Part shown: positions 1 to 18,262 of the stretch, piece by piece
How the letters are laid out: each line of letters opens with the position of its first letter
Position numbering within the stretch: the stretch's first letter is position 1
Source: Tricholomella constricta
Taxonomy: Eukaryota > Basidiomycota > Agaricomycetes > Agaricales > Lyophyllaceae
Assembly (NCBI GenBank): GCA_013368375.1
Contig: JAACJP010000001.1
Coordinates: 2,232,001-2,296,000 of the forward strand
Direction of reading: 5' to 3'
Length of the DNA stretch: 64,000 bases
Notes under the pieces: model-generated
Databases searched by the model: none
What the model was told of the DNA's origin: nothing
The model's input: the letters and a program-made list of their open reading frames with translations, nothing else
Position numbers and translations under genes: made by a program

Positions 1-2
1 TT

Positions 3-179
3 GGCGATGGAGTGGAAATCGAGGTCTTTCCCAACCCAGAGCTCGTCATCCGCAAACACCCGATGGTCGACACCGTTGACACGCAGCCATACACGAAGGG
101 AGTAGAGGGACCCAACAGGTATGCTCGATTTACCTGGGAAGATGCTTTAGGACGTGGCATCAGTCGCATCGTTATCTAA
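3..179 (+). CDS. C-terminal end of an unidentified protein (partial)
   Basis: The window opens inside an open frame (third base onward) that runs 58 codons to a TAA at 177-179. The peptide is mixed and charged (motifs such as VEIEVFPNPEL and RYARFTWEDALGRG) and reads like real coding sequence. I do not recognise the family. The start lies outside the window. A GTATGC at about 119 could be a donor, but the frame stays open through it, so I read it as exon. Confidence 0.55.
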   Translation, partial: GDGVEIEVFPNPELVIRKHPMVDTVDTQPYTKGVEGPNRYARFTWEDALGRGISRIVI

Positions 180-1367
180 GTGGTCGAGAAGCGCTCACAA
201 TACTGCAAAGTCGAGCCGTCGAGGATCGACGTGGAGCCTGAAAACTACTGGCTCGCAGATGCTGCGCTCGATGCCGTTGGCTCTAAATGATAACCGGAAG
301 GTACATTTTCCAGGGAATGATTTCCCCGACATAGGCTCAACACTTGTTTCCGGTCAGTTGATGCCGCTACCTGACGGTGTTGAACTCACGAAATCAGGAA
401 CTGTAGTGGTGTTCCTGGTGCAAGTAAGTTGTATGTGTACAGGTAGCGTTCTCGCTTGAGGAGGGGGGGGCTTGGCCTTTGTAAACTTTGGAGCGGTCAG
501 TCATAGATGGCATAGATGATAAAATGTAGGTACTTCAGCGGAGCGATCGATGATTGTTCTGAGGAAGGCCAGTGGACATTTCTGCTGGCGGTAGTAGCAT
601 CACTATTGCTAGAGTGATTTGAAAGAGGTAATGAAACGTTGAGAGCATCAAACAGGGTAGGTGACTCGCCTTCTGCTGACGGCCGAGTTGTAATCAGGGC
701 AGGTATCGCGTCCGTATGATTGCATTGACTTCTTATGGTTGAGAACAACGGCGGGGGACATGAACGAAAGTTCGTTGAATGTCGTGGGTCGGGAGCATGT
801 ACACCGGGATGATAGGGTTTTTCGAAAACTGCTCACAGGATTTCGTGTTGCTTTATGTTTTGCTCAGAGGGGTCATGTGCAGATTGTTTCCTCCATGAGG
901 TGGTATTGGTACGGCATGATCATCACGATCAGATTTTTGATCCTGACTCGATGAAACGGCACAGCTTTACTCGAAAATCTGGGTGAGAGGTCCCTCGTTT
1001 CGGGAACCACTCGAAGCTATGTTGATCGGAAGGGGTAAGATGAAGCAACATGGTTGCTCGTGCAATACTCGCGCTCAGACTGCCATCATCTGTGGACGCA
1101 AGTCGTTTATCAGCACGAGGAAGATAGAAGTGCTTGCCTTGTACCGCATCAGGTGTCTTTTCTTAGATATCTTCCCGTGTCAAGGATTGTTTAGGTAACC
1201 GGATGACAATAACAAGGAAGAACATAGAGATATATTTACCGAAACAATCTGGTGTTCAGACGGGCACGGACATGTATGGGAGACTCCAGAATCTCAGAAG
1301 TGAACAAACGTTTTAAGGGCATCGAGGCCGGACGTGTTGTAGTTTTTCAGAGCGTCTATGAATACAT
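180..1367. other. Intergenic region without a recognisable gene
   Basis: About 1.2 kb between the stop of the upstream gene and the stop of cox7a. Reading frames on both strands are short, interrupted and without family resemblance. It probably holds the two 3' untranslated regions. A G-run lies near 462-470. No tRNA or other RNA gene was seen. Confidence 0.5.
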
Positions 1368-1767
1368 CTATTCTGAAGGTTTGCCCTGAAGAACAAAAGT
1401 CAGTCACGCGCAAGATACATTGACAAGAATCCCATTACCCTGAGCAAAGAGACGATCCCGTAGGTGGTTCCGAGCATGCCGACGGTGAACATGGCGCCAT
1501 AGACGCCTGTTGAAGGATTAGTCCGAGTGAGTTGGCAAGAAGGGAGGCTTCTGACCGATGTAGAGCTTGGACCTCGGCAGACGGAACATGATCTTCCGAG
1601 GGTCATTCTGAGAGAGAAGTGAGCAAAATCGCGTAAAACATGTGGTAGCCCATACCTGGATGGCCTTCTGCCTCTCCAGGATGCGGTTGGGCTCTGAGAA
1701 ACGGTTAAGACTGGGCGGTACAAGGCCAGAGAAAGAGCGTACTGTTGTAGAGAGGAGTAAGGAGCAT
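1368..1767 (-). CDS. cox7a: Cytochrome c oxidase subunit VIIa-like (yeast Cox7 family)
   Basis: A small inner-membrane subunit of respiratory complex IV. Exons on the minus strand are 1767-1743, 1693-1656, 1607-1556, 1506-1439 and 1385-1368. The four introns (48-53 nt) have GT-AG ends and consistent phase, giving 66 residues, the usual length for fungal Cox7. After a short N-terminus comes the family signature ILERQKAIQ, then RKIMFRLPRSKLYIG, matching the yeast IQLQKIFQ...HPRSALYLYP region. One hydrophobic membrane segment (VYGAMFTVGMLGTTYGIV) and a short basic tail ending KPSE follow. The start is the only ATG that places the downstream exons in frame through a GTACGC donor. It faces the YEATS gene across 111 bp, so the two likely share a bidirectional promoter. 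The assignment rests on motif resemblance and size. Confidence 0.8.
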
Positions 1768-1878
1768 TATTAGTGGATGAGTGGTGGTGTTGAGGGAAAA
1801 GTACGGGCGGGAACTTGCGGAGTTTCTTTAATCGGAGACCAGCCGGCAGCCGAAAGCCCATCAAATTCAAAGCGCACT
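1768..1878. promoter_or_regulatory. Divergent promoter region between cox7a and yaf9
   Basis: 111 bp separate the two start codons, so both 5' untranslated regions and both core promoters must fit here or overlap the genes. I see no clear TATA box. The call is positional. Confidence 0.5.
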
Positions 1879-2829
1879 ATGGCCAGTGACCGCGTCCGTG
1901 TCAGAGTATGTCCGTCGCCCCTCTCCTCGCCGTTGCGCCCGATGTGCTCACCGCGATCCTCTCGCGACCCAGGGCGTCAGCATATACCGTCCTATAATCT
2001 ATGGCAACACCGCAACTGTCCTGTCTCAGAAGGAACGCGAGGCGCTGCCCTCGCCTGATCACACCCACAGATGGACTGTTGCTGTCCGCAGCGCCGCGTC
2101 GGGGGAAAATGCTGACCAGGTTGGCGGCGCGGATGATCTCAGCTACTTTATAAAACGTGTCACCTTCAAGCTGCACGACACCTATCCGAATCCATCGCGA
2201 AGTCTGTTGCCCGTCATAACCTATCACAGAATCTCGCTCTAATGTGCTTTCAGACGTTGACAAGCCACCATTCGAAGTTTCAGAAACGGGGTACGTTCCC
2301 TGGATCGTGCTTGACCATCCAAATGCTGAGGAGAAACTCGCACAGATGGGGTGAATTCGACATACACATCCGCATCACCTTCGTCCCAGAATCCGGCGAA
2401 AAAGCCGTCGTAGTGTACCACCACCTCAAACTACACCCCTGGACTGCTTCCGGCGAGCCTGAGATTCCGCCTCTGGATGTCGCCGTCAAAGCCGGCCCCG
2501 TTCACTCCTGGCAGTACGACGAAATTGTCTTTCACGACCCGTACCAAAACTTCCTGAACATCCTTACGAGTCATCCCGTCACTCATCTGCCAAAAGCCAA
2601 GCGCAAGCCTGTCCCCTTCCACCTGGCGAATCCAGGCTCCCTGGAGGCGTCCAAGGGCGGAGTACCTGAATTTACATCCTTGATGGAAAAGGAAGAGGCA
2701 GACCGCTTGGAGGAGGCACGGCAGTCCATCATCGCAGAGCAGGACCGATGGCGGACCATCTTGATCGAGAAGGAGAGGGAGCTGGAAAAATTGCAGAAGC
2801 AGTTGGCGGGTACACCTCAGCACTCCTAG
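1879..2829 (+). CDS. yaf9: YEATS-domain protein, Yaf9/GAS41 type
   Basis: A histone acyl-lysine reader shared in yeast by the SWR1 remodeller and NuA4 acetyltransferase. Exons are 1879-1905, 1973-2201, 2254-2290 and 2346-2829, giving 258 residues. The first splice joins ...RVR to GVSIYRPIIYGN, the conserved YEATS opening. The last joins FEVSETG to WGEFDIHIRITF, the most conserved YEATS block. DHTHRWTVAVR, LHDTYPNPSR and the LHPW and YDEIVFHDPY blocks follow in the expected order. The C-terminus (about residues 200-250) is a Glu/Arg/Lys/Leu-rich coiled coil, which fits Yaf9/GAS41 better than Taf14. The second donor, GTCTGT, is weak but is the one that preserves the reading frame. Its stop is 109 bp from that of the ATR gene, in convergent arrangement. 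Confidence 0.9.
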
Positions 2830-2938
2830 GTTGTGGATTTTATGTATTTGTATATGCGTGTACTTCTATCGTGTGTTAAATTTTGCTATGAAGGGAATCA
2901 AATGATGTTGGTATATTTGCAATGGTGCATGGGCTAGG

Positions 2939-11471
<8,533 letters not shown>

Positions 11472-11877
11472 GGCGTGAATCGCTGTGTAACGTTGAGTCG
11501 CAGCGACATACGACCCTCACTGCTTCCGTCTCATCATGGCACTTATACAACACAATTGCTACCCAAGCACGTAGTTCGGATGTCGTCTCGCAATGTATGA
11601 ACTCGAGATAGTTTCGTTATCTTCTCGTGAATGCTCAGTACTCAGTCACGGTATTCACACTTGATTCTTGCTTGATTCACACCGGGCCATTTACATGTTT
11701 CTCGTGAATGCTCAGTACTCAGTCACGGTATTCACACCGGGCCATTTACATGTTGTATGTAGTCCACTCTTGAACGTTTGAACTATAGCGCGTCACGATA
11801 AATATCAATATTCATGCCACGAGAAGGGCAGCAAGACGAACTTGCACATAAACGCAATGAATAATCGAGCGTTTTGG
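11472..11877. other. ATR upstream region, gene-free
   Basis: About 400 bp between the ATR start codon and the target-site duplication of the transposon nest. It should contain the ATR promoter. It holds an imperfect tandem duplication (listed separately). No gene was seen. Confidence 0.5.
11623..11754. repeat. Imperfect tandem duplication
   Basis: Two adjacent copies begin TCTCGTGAATGCTCAGTACT at 11623 and 11700 and both end with CCGGGCCATTTACATGTT. Copy one is 77 bp. Copy two lacks about 22 bp in the middle and is 55 bp. It lies in the presumed ATR upstream region. Confidence 0.85.
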
Positions 11878-11886
11878 CAACCATGG
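11878..11886. repeat. 9-bp target-site duplication, left copy (CAACCATGG)
   Basis: Identical to 34522-34530 and directly abuts the outer end of the left inverted repeat. The left flank reads GTTTTGG before it and the right flank TTGCTTTT after its partner. Confidence 0.8.
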
Positions 11887-12031
11887 CAGGCTCCTAAAAC
11901 CAGCGCGCTCGTACCGCTCGATTTCGCATCTCAGAACTGCCACGCAATGTTTTATATGTAGAATTTTATCTTATCTTATCAAGCCAAACATGAACATTTT
12001 CTATCCAAACAAACAAAAGGAAGGCTCAAAC
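11887..12031. repeat. Left inverted repeat of the MULE-like element, outer piece
   Basis: Reverse complement of the outer part of 34267-34521. It carries about 55 extra bases around 11953-12005 that the right copy lacks, AT-rich with TCTTATCTTATC. It ends at the 8-bp duplication of the hAT insertion. Confidence 0.85.
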
Positions 12032-12220
12032 TAGTGTTGCCGCGAGGCGAGGCGAGGCAGACTCAAGCCCTCGGCTAATTCGGCTCAAGCCGCCTCAAGT
12101 CTGACTTGAGCGGCCTTGAGACCTAGTACAGAAAATGACATATGCCCTGTCATACCATTATCTCATGCACATGTTCGATTATACTGAAAAAAGTAGTAGT
12201 AGAATGTTTTTACTCAGTAA

Positions 12221-15200
12221 CTAAAAGTTTGTCGAATCTATCAAAGCCTCGAGCTGGTCAACATTGCCCGAAATAACAAAATTGTTGAGTACAGATGGCT
12301 CTAGATCAAGCACGGTGCACTCATCCTCCTTTGCGAGTCTTCCCTGCATGAACTCGAGCCGTTCAGAGCGAACGAGGTACTTCAAAATCTGCAACACCTC
12401 CATCATTTCCGGTGAGAGATTGGCTCGGCGAAGGGAATCAGTCTCCTTGCTAGATGAGAAAACCCTCTCGCACGGAACAGCCGAGGCCTGCACCGGAAGG
12501 ACATCCAATGCGATCTTGTAAAGGATTGGGAACTCGAATTTTTTGCTCTAGGTTTCATGTTAGCTTATGACCGTGATACGGCGCGTACATCACAGATCCA
12601 CTTACCTGCCAAAATCTGACCAAATCAAATTCTTCGACCTCGCGAGCATTGGTAATAATCCCGAGGGCCAGCCAGCGCTGTAGCTCTTCATCAACCACAG
12701 CTTCATCAAGTACAGCCTGCTCTGCATCGGATAGAGTTTGTTCGGGGGCCGCTATCACTTCAGAAGAGGTTGTCGGGTGCGACGACATGCTAGATTCACT
12801 GGATAAGCTACCGGAGGAGAGGGACTGAGCAAGAGCATTGAATCGCGCAAAACCAGTGGCTTGAGCACGCGAGGCATCGGTTCCAATGTTGACTGTGCGG
12901 CAGCTGGCCGTGCGAGGCAGTGTTGATGCGGGGAGCGAAGCTTTTTCGGTTCGCATGACGCAGTAGTGCTCCAACATCTGAGTGCATAAAATAAATAAGT
13001 ACACTAGAATTGATGATATGAGGCAACATACCGATTCCCGAGTCCATTTTTTCGCATTGTCACGATCCGTCATGCCCCAGTGTGTCTCCGCCCACTGTAG
13101 TTTGATAGTAGGATTTATAACTGAATTTACGATGACAAGGATCGTTAGACCATGAGATGAAGGAAGAAATATATCACTCACACATTGCGAGAGAATAGAT
13201 GCGAGTTTTCCGAGCCATTTCTAGATATTCCACTAGCTTCCCTTCCGAGGCGGAGATCACATGTGTGAGGTTCGGGATAACACGCTTGAGATCTTGAAGC
13301 ACCATAATAAGCTTCTCGTAGAGTGGAAGGACTTTGGAAAGGGTCGGAGTCTTGTCAGCCGAGACAATCTCTTGAACTGTATGAAAAACATAGAGAAATT
13401 GCCGGATGTCACTCAGTACGCGTAACTGTGTGTCGTTGAGGAGAAGATCTTGAATATCCGTATATTGGGGCTTCTCAAGCATAATTTTGATGGCCTAGAC
13501 TCGCAAAGAATGAGTGTAACTGATAATTGAATAAAGAGCGAATCATACCGGATAGAGCTCGAGAACACGGTCAATCATCAGAAAGATTGATGACCACCGT
13601 GTATCGACATCTCGTAACAGTGCAACAACCCGAAGGCCATTGTCTCCAAAGATTCCACCAAGATTTCCTGATACTATAGAATCCTTGAGTTCTTCGCGCC
13701 GTTGCCCGGAGCTTCGACATGCAGAAACTAATTTGCGCGCAGTAGCCACCACGTCACTCTTGAGGGCATCGAGGTAGTCAAAGTCATCGGTTGTAGGCTC
13801 ACGCTCGAAATACTCTTCAATTTCCTCGGCGAGTACCTCAGTATCCTGTTCCGCTAGCTTGGTGATGTAAGTCACACCAGTCTTTACAGCGATGTTCGTG
13901 ACGTGGGGAAAGCATCTGGATGCAGGATTAATCAACGAGAAGTAGTCAAAAGGTGTGAAGGCATACCTAATGCGATTGCCCTCACGGTCGAAAATGATGA
14001 TGGGGGCCGGCATTCGCTGCACAGTTGGGAAGAGGCGCTCAAGGTGTTCCATCATGGTGTTGTTGTTTGATGCATTGTCGAGCGTGATCATCCCGATCTA
14101 AAAATTAAATGAGAAGGAAGCCAATCTCAAGATAGATGAAACGTACACGATCAACTATATTGAGATCATTGATCACCCTCCACAAGACCTTAGCCATGTT
14201 CTCTCCAGTATGGCTTCCCTCGAGCTTTCGAAATGCGATGAGCCGGCTCCTGAGGATCAGATGTCCATCTGATGACATGACCATGTAATGGGCAGTGATC
14301 GCCAAATGGGAGCTGAGTGACGTTCTCGACCATCCGTCACTTGTGAGGGAGACACGCCCGAGAGCATTCTAATATACATGATTGATAGCCTTTGAATCGA
14401 GCTGTAAATCTGCGGATAACCCACCTGAATATCATTCATCAATTCTGCATACTCTTTCTTGAAAGACTCGACAATTATTTCAGTAAGTTTTGTGCGATGC
14501 GGCAGGTTGTTCTCTGTAAGCTCAGTGCCGATGAAGAGGAGCAGGTCACGCAGCTCCGGCGACTCAATGACATTGATGGACTGAAGTTTGTATGATAGGT
14601 TTGAGAAGCAATGAGGTAATAGTGTTCAGTTACTTACCTGATCATCGACGACAATCCACTTGGCCAGGCGATCGTAAAAGCCCTCGAGGGTGAAAGGCTC
14701 ACGGCCTTCGGAGCTGGCTCTTGCATTTTCAAATGGCCCATGACGCAATTTGGCGGTCTTCTCCCAGCCCTTGAGCTTCTTCGATACAACTAGCTCCCGG
14801 TAGACTGACCAGTGCCGCGACTGGAGGTGTTCGCAGATACGTGTCGTTTGGCCTTCGACACATTTCCAAGCAAACCAGTCACCCTTCCTTAAATATAATG
14901 ATCAATAAAATCAAGAGCACGAAGCAGTAATTGAGATACTTACTTGCATAGTCGGCAAGCCACGTACGCTGCATTCTTCGGCCGTTCTGTATAGAGTTGG
15001 TCCTCCGAAGGCTGAACCATGGCATTGGGCTTCTCGCCAGATACCGCACGCATGGTAAAATACCAGACGTCGCTTGCTGCAGAGGATGACTTCTTCGCGG
15101 CCTTGTTCGCGATCGATCCAAAGCTCGCAAACGTAAAATCTTCCTGTCGAGTCAGCTCATGTAGATCACTGAGTGGTAGAACGGGCCCAACGCCATAGAC

Positions 15201-15665
15201 TGCAGAGGGCTGAGTTGAGCCTGGCGTTGTCGCGTGGAAATTTGTGTGCGTAGTCGGAGCGGGTTGATTCTCCGTGTTCCTGCGTCGTCTGGTAGATGGT
15301 GGTGCCGTTACAGTAGAGACGGCCGGCCGCTTTCTTCGTGTTCTGGGAGCAGGAGTTAGTGGAGTTTGCGGAGTGGTTGCTGCAGTGCCGTAGAACTGCC
15401 CAGGAGTGATCGGCGCAGTCTGAGCAGGACGGTACACATGCTGGGATTGAGAATAATGATAAGCAGGATACTGGAAGGAGTAGTATGCAGGGTGAGGCGC
15501 TAGTGTAGCGGAATGGTGCGATGCAGGAGGAGCACCGTGAGGTACATAAGGCATACAGTAGGGATTGGGTGCAGAATGCTGAAAATCACGAGTGGCGGGC
15601 CCCGGAGTGTTCGAGGACAGTCTTGTGGCTGGAATGGACGGCGACAGCTGAGAGGGATCGTCCAT
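12221..15665 (-). CDS. hAT transposase (BED finger, RNase H-like DDE core, hAT dimerisation domain)
   Basis: Multi-exon gene on the minus strand with short introns; the start is the ATG at 15665 (MDDPSQLSPS). The N-terminal 160 residues are Pro/Ser/Thr-rich and low in complexity. A BED-type zinc finger follows near 15.0-14.8 kb (CRLC, then CEHLQSRH). The catalytic core shows LTSDGWSR near 14.3 kb, TLDNASNNN near 14.05 kb and DVDTRWSS near 13.6 kb. The last exon (12508-12221) holds the hAT C-terminal dimerisation region (SAVPCERVFSSSKETDSLRRANLSP in shorter pieces: SAVPCERVFSSS, then RRANLSPEMMEVLQILKYL). I saw no stop in the main domains, so it may be functional, but the internal joins were not all phase-checked. 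Confidence 0.85.
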
Positions 15666-15892
15666 GTTCACGGGCACAGATGCTAGAGGGGATGGCTTGA
15701 AAACAAATTATATATTGCTCACAGATTGTCATCACTGCATATATTACAACAAACTCCCTAACCATCGAAGGCCAAATTGAGGGCCGCGCAACATGATAGC
15801 CTATATTTCGTTGATAGATTAAGGTTCCAGCCGTGATGAGGCAAGAGGTGGAGGAAGGCATAGAGTGCATAGTGGTCGAGTGAACGCGTCGA

Positions 15893-16192
15893 TGTCGAGA
15901 TCAAGATATTGATAAGGTCAGGGTTTGGGCTCAAGTCACGCCTTGAGCTGATGCGACTCAAGCCGCCTCAAGTCACCCGATTTGGTTAGCCCAGGACTCA
16001 AGCCGCCTCAGCCTCAAGGCAGCTCGCCTTGCAGCAACACTATGTCGAGATCAAGATATTGATAAGGTCAGGGTTTGGGCTCAAGTCACGCCTTGAGCTG
16101 ATGCGACTTGAGTCGCATCAAGTCACCCGATTTGGTTAGCCCAGGACTCAAGCCGCCTCAGCCTCAAGGCAGCTCGCCTTGCAGCAACACTA
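15893..16192. repeat. Two 150-bp tandem copies of the right end of the hAT element
   Basis: Units 15893-16042 and 16043-16192 both begin TGTCGAGATCAAGATATTG and end GCAGCAACACTA, the terminal inverted repeat. They differ mainly by a few bases in the middle (GACTCAAGCCGCC versus GACTTGAGTCGCA). The element therefore has an internal end and an external end. Confidence 0.95.
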
Positions 16193-16200
16193 GCTCAAAC

Positions 16201-16313
16201 TCGCGGTAGAGCGGCTGGCAAAAATGGGATTCGGGGATCCCGGCGTTCTCGAATAAACCCTACCGTAGGTGCTAGGTAACTCGTCGCTTAGCCATTTACA
16301 ATGCACGCATAAA
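16201..16313. repeat. Left inverted repeat of the MULE-like element, middle piece
   Basis: Continues the left repeat between the hAT element and the copia element. It matches the reverse complement of about 34318-34436 (for example ACGGTAGGGTTTATTCGAG on the right copy). Confidence 0.85.
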
Positions 16314-16384
16314 TGTTAGAAGTGGGATCGCGTACGACGCGTACGGGTCACATGGGACACATGTGATCGCCCACTGGCGCCACC
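16314..16384 (+). repeat. Copia 5' LTR, first part
   Basis: 71 bp from TGTTAGAAGTGGG to GCGCCACC, cut at 16384 by the gypsy insertion. Matches 27334-27404 with one substitution. Confidence 0.95.
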
Positions 16385-16859
16385 TGTTAGGGGAACACCC
16401 GTTCACGCCCTCCGACACTCACCAACTGTTCCCCGACACGTGCGCTCGCTCCTGACCGATCGCGATCCCGACCCCGACGCTCTGACCCAAGCGTCGGTGT
16501 ACATATTTACCTTACTCACTTCCTGTCATTCCCCTCGTTTCCCTGTTCATATTCCCGATCACCTGACATCCTGACGATGGTTACCATCAGACAGCATCCG
16601 GAACCTGCTCATCATTATCACCTGTCATGGTTATCACATGTCGTTATTATCACATGTACAGTACACTATGGAGAGCCTGCCCTCATGTATCACACTTGTA
16701 TATAGCCGGCCCCCTGGCATCTGGGAATCCTTTACACTATTCTCTTTGGATTCCCCTTTGCCAGGTAAGCCTTATTTACCTCGTTACAGTACATCAATAT
16801 AACTTTGGATTCCCCTTTGCCAGTACGACTAAGCTCTGCTCTAAAAGGTCGCCCTAACA
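16385..16859 (+). repeat. Gypsy-1 5' LTR
   Basis: 475 bp. A TATATA at 16699-16704 is a likely core promoter element. A 21-bp block, CTTTGGATTCCCCTTTGCCA plus G, occurs twice (16744 and 16803). Confidence 0.95.
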
Positions 16860-16985
16860 GCAGAATAGTGTCTCTTAGAAACCCGACGAAGCCGACCGAC
16901 CAGCTTCCGCGCCAAAACACGCGTCTGCTACACGCGACCGTCCAACGCGCGCTCGCTCTGATCGCCCGCCCAGTCCCGTTTCGAG

Positions 16986-18229
16986 ATGTCCGAATTTGGT
17001 GACATGCCGCTCGAACGACCGTTCTCTCCCTTCCTCACGACGGAGGAGCGGTTGGCGAATATGGAAGCCACGATTTCGGCTCTCTCCGCCTCCAACACAT
17101 CCAACTCGGCCTCTATGGACCGCCTCTCCGCTCTTTTCGAAAAACTCATGTCGGGGACACCCCCCAATCCCACCCCCGCTGCTCCCGAAGCAGACACGAC
17201 CCCTCCGCCACCTGAGACGATCCCTCCGTTGCCTGCGACGACCCCTCTGCTGCCAGGCGCTCCGCAATCAGGATCGCACCACCTCCGACCGTCGCCCCCT
17301 CCCATTTACGACGGCGCCCGGTCAGGCGGTCGCGCGTTCTGGAACGCCTGCAACCTCTACTTCTCCTTGTGCGGGGGAAGTTTCGCCGACGACCACGCCC
17401 GAATCGTATGGGTGCTGTCGTACATGCACACGGACGAGCCGCCGACTTCGTCAGTCGGGTGTTCCAGTTCGGAACCGCCAAGGACGTCTTTCCCGCCTGG
17501 AAGGACTTCGAAGACACCTTCCGCGGCGAGTTCTTCCTCTTCGACGAAGTCGCTGACGCCGCGCTCATCTTGGAGTCGACGGCGTACTTCCAGAACGGTC
17601 GGTCGATCGATGAGTACATCGACTCGTTCCGATCCCTGTGGGTCAAGGCAGGCTACCCCGATGGACGCCACCTGGTCCTCAAATTCCGTCGGGGCATGGA
17701 CCCAAAGCTTTCGAGGCGACTGGGAAGCATCACCACGGGTCGCCCGCACGACGAGAAGATTGAGGAGTGGCTGAGGATCGCCCGTTCTCAAGACTTCATC
17801 ATGAGGTCGGAGGACGACTTCCACCGTCGGATGGTCCCGACAAAGGCGCCGGACGGCCGCCCAACCACCGCCGTAGCCGCACGATGGGCGTTCGCTACTG
17901 CCCCCACTCCCATTCCCACTCCCGCTTCTGCCCCTCCCGCCCCTCGCGCTCCCATCGCACCAGCCCCTAGGCCGCTCCCCCTGGGCGTCCCGATGGATGT
18001 CGATCGGATGCGCGACCGGGTCGCACCTGCCGACGACCACTGCTTCCGGTGCAAGAAGAAGGGTCACTACTCGCGTGACTGTCCCTTGCGCTGGGACGTG
18101 CGCCACATGCTCGACGACGAGCTGGAGGCGCTCATCATGGAGCGTCTAGCCCGCAAAGACGCAGTTCCTGCCGACCAGACTCCATCGTCGGCCGACGCGG
18201 GCACCTCCGATGCTGAGGAGGGTTTTTAA
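16986..18229 (+). pseudogene. Gypsy-1 gag, broken by a one-base frameshift
   Basis: Starts MSEFGDMPLERPF at 16986 and reads in one frame to about 17431 (...WVLSYMHT). The Gag homology then continues one frame over from 17432 (GRAADFVSRVFQFG) to the TAA at 18227-18229, so a single base seems lost around 17431-17433. The N-terminal part has a short coiled coil and a Pro-rich linker. The capsid core (RGEFFLFDEVADA, FRSLWVKAGY) and a CCHC zinc knuckle (CFRCKKKGHYSRDC) follow. A sequencing error is the alternative, since the break lies near a GG run. The end of the frame carries a -1 frameshift signal. Confidence 0.85.
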
Positions 18230-18262
18230 TCGCACAACGGGTGGAACGTACGCCCCCGTTGT
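18220..18262 (+). promoter_or_regulatory. Putative -1 ribosomal frameshift signal, gypsy-1 gag-pol junction
   Basis: Heptamer G GGT TTT (18220-18226) sits in the gag zero frame directly before the TAA stop. After 7 nt, an 8-bp perfect hairpin pairs 18234-18241 with 18255-18262 (13-nt loop). Pol is open in the -1 frame from the heptamer onward. Confidence 0.7.

Larger units (their letters stand above)
12032..16192 (-). mobile_element. hAT DNA transposon
   Basis: A 4161-bp element flanked by an 8-bp duplication GCTCAAAC (12024-12031 and 16193-16200). The uninterrupted right repeat of the host element has a single GCTCAAAC, which confirms the insertion. Both ends start TAGTGTTGC; 18 of the outer 20 bases match between the ends. 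Subterminal regions are rich in CTCAAG and CTTGAG motifs, probably transposase binding sites. It carries a transposase gene on the minus strand. The right terminus is duplicated (15893-16192). Confidence 0.93.

Noticed and set aside
16744..16823. Intron in the gypsy-1 LTR (GTAAGC...TTACAG)
   Set aside because: Only about 27 nt long, too short for splicing; better explained as a small internal duplication.
17357..18106. Minus-strand frame inside gypsy-1 gag
   Set aside because: Antisense shadow of gag; composition mirrors the coding strand.
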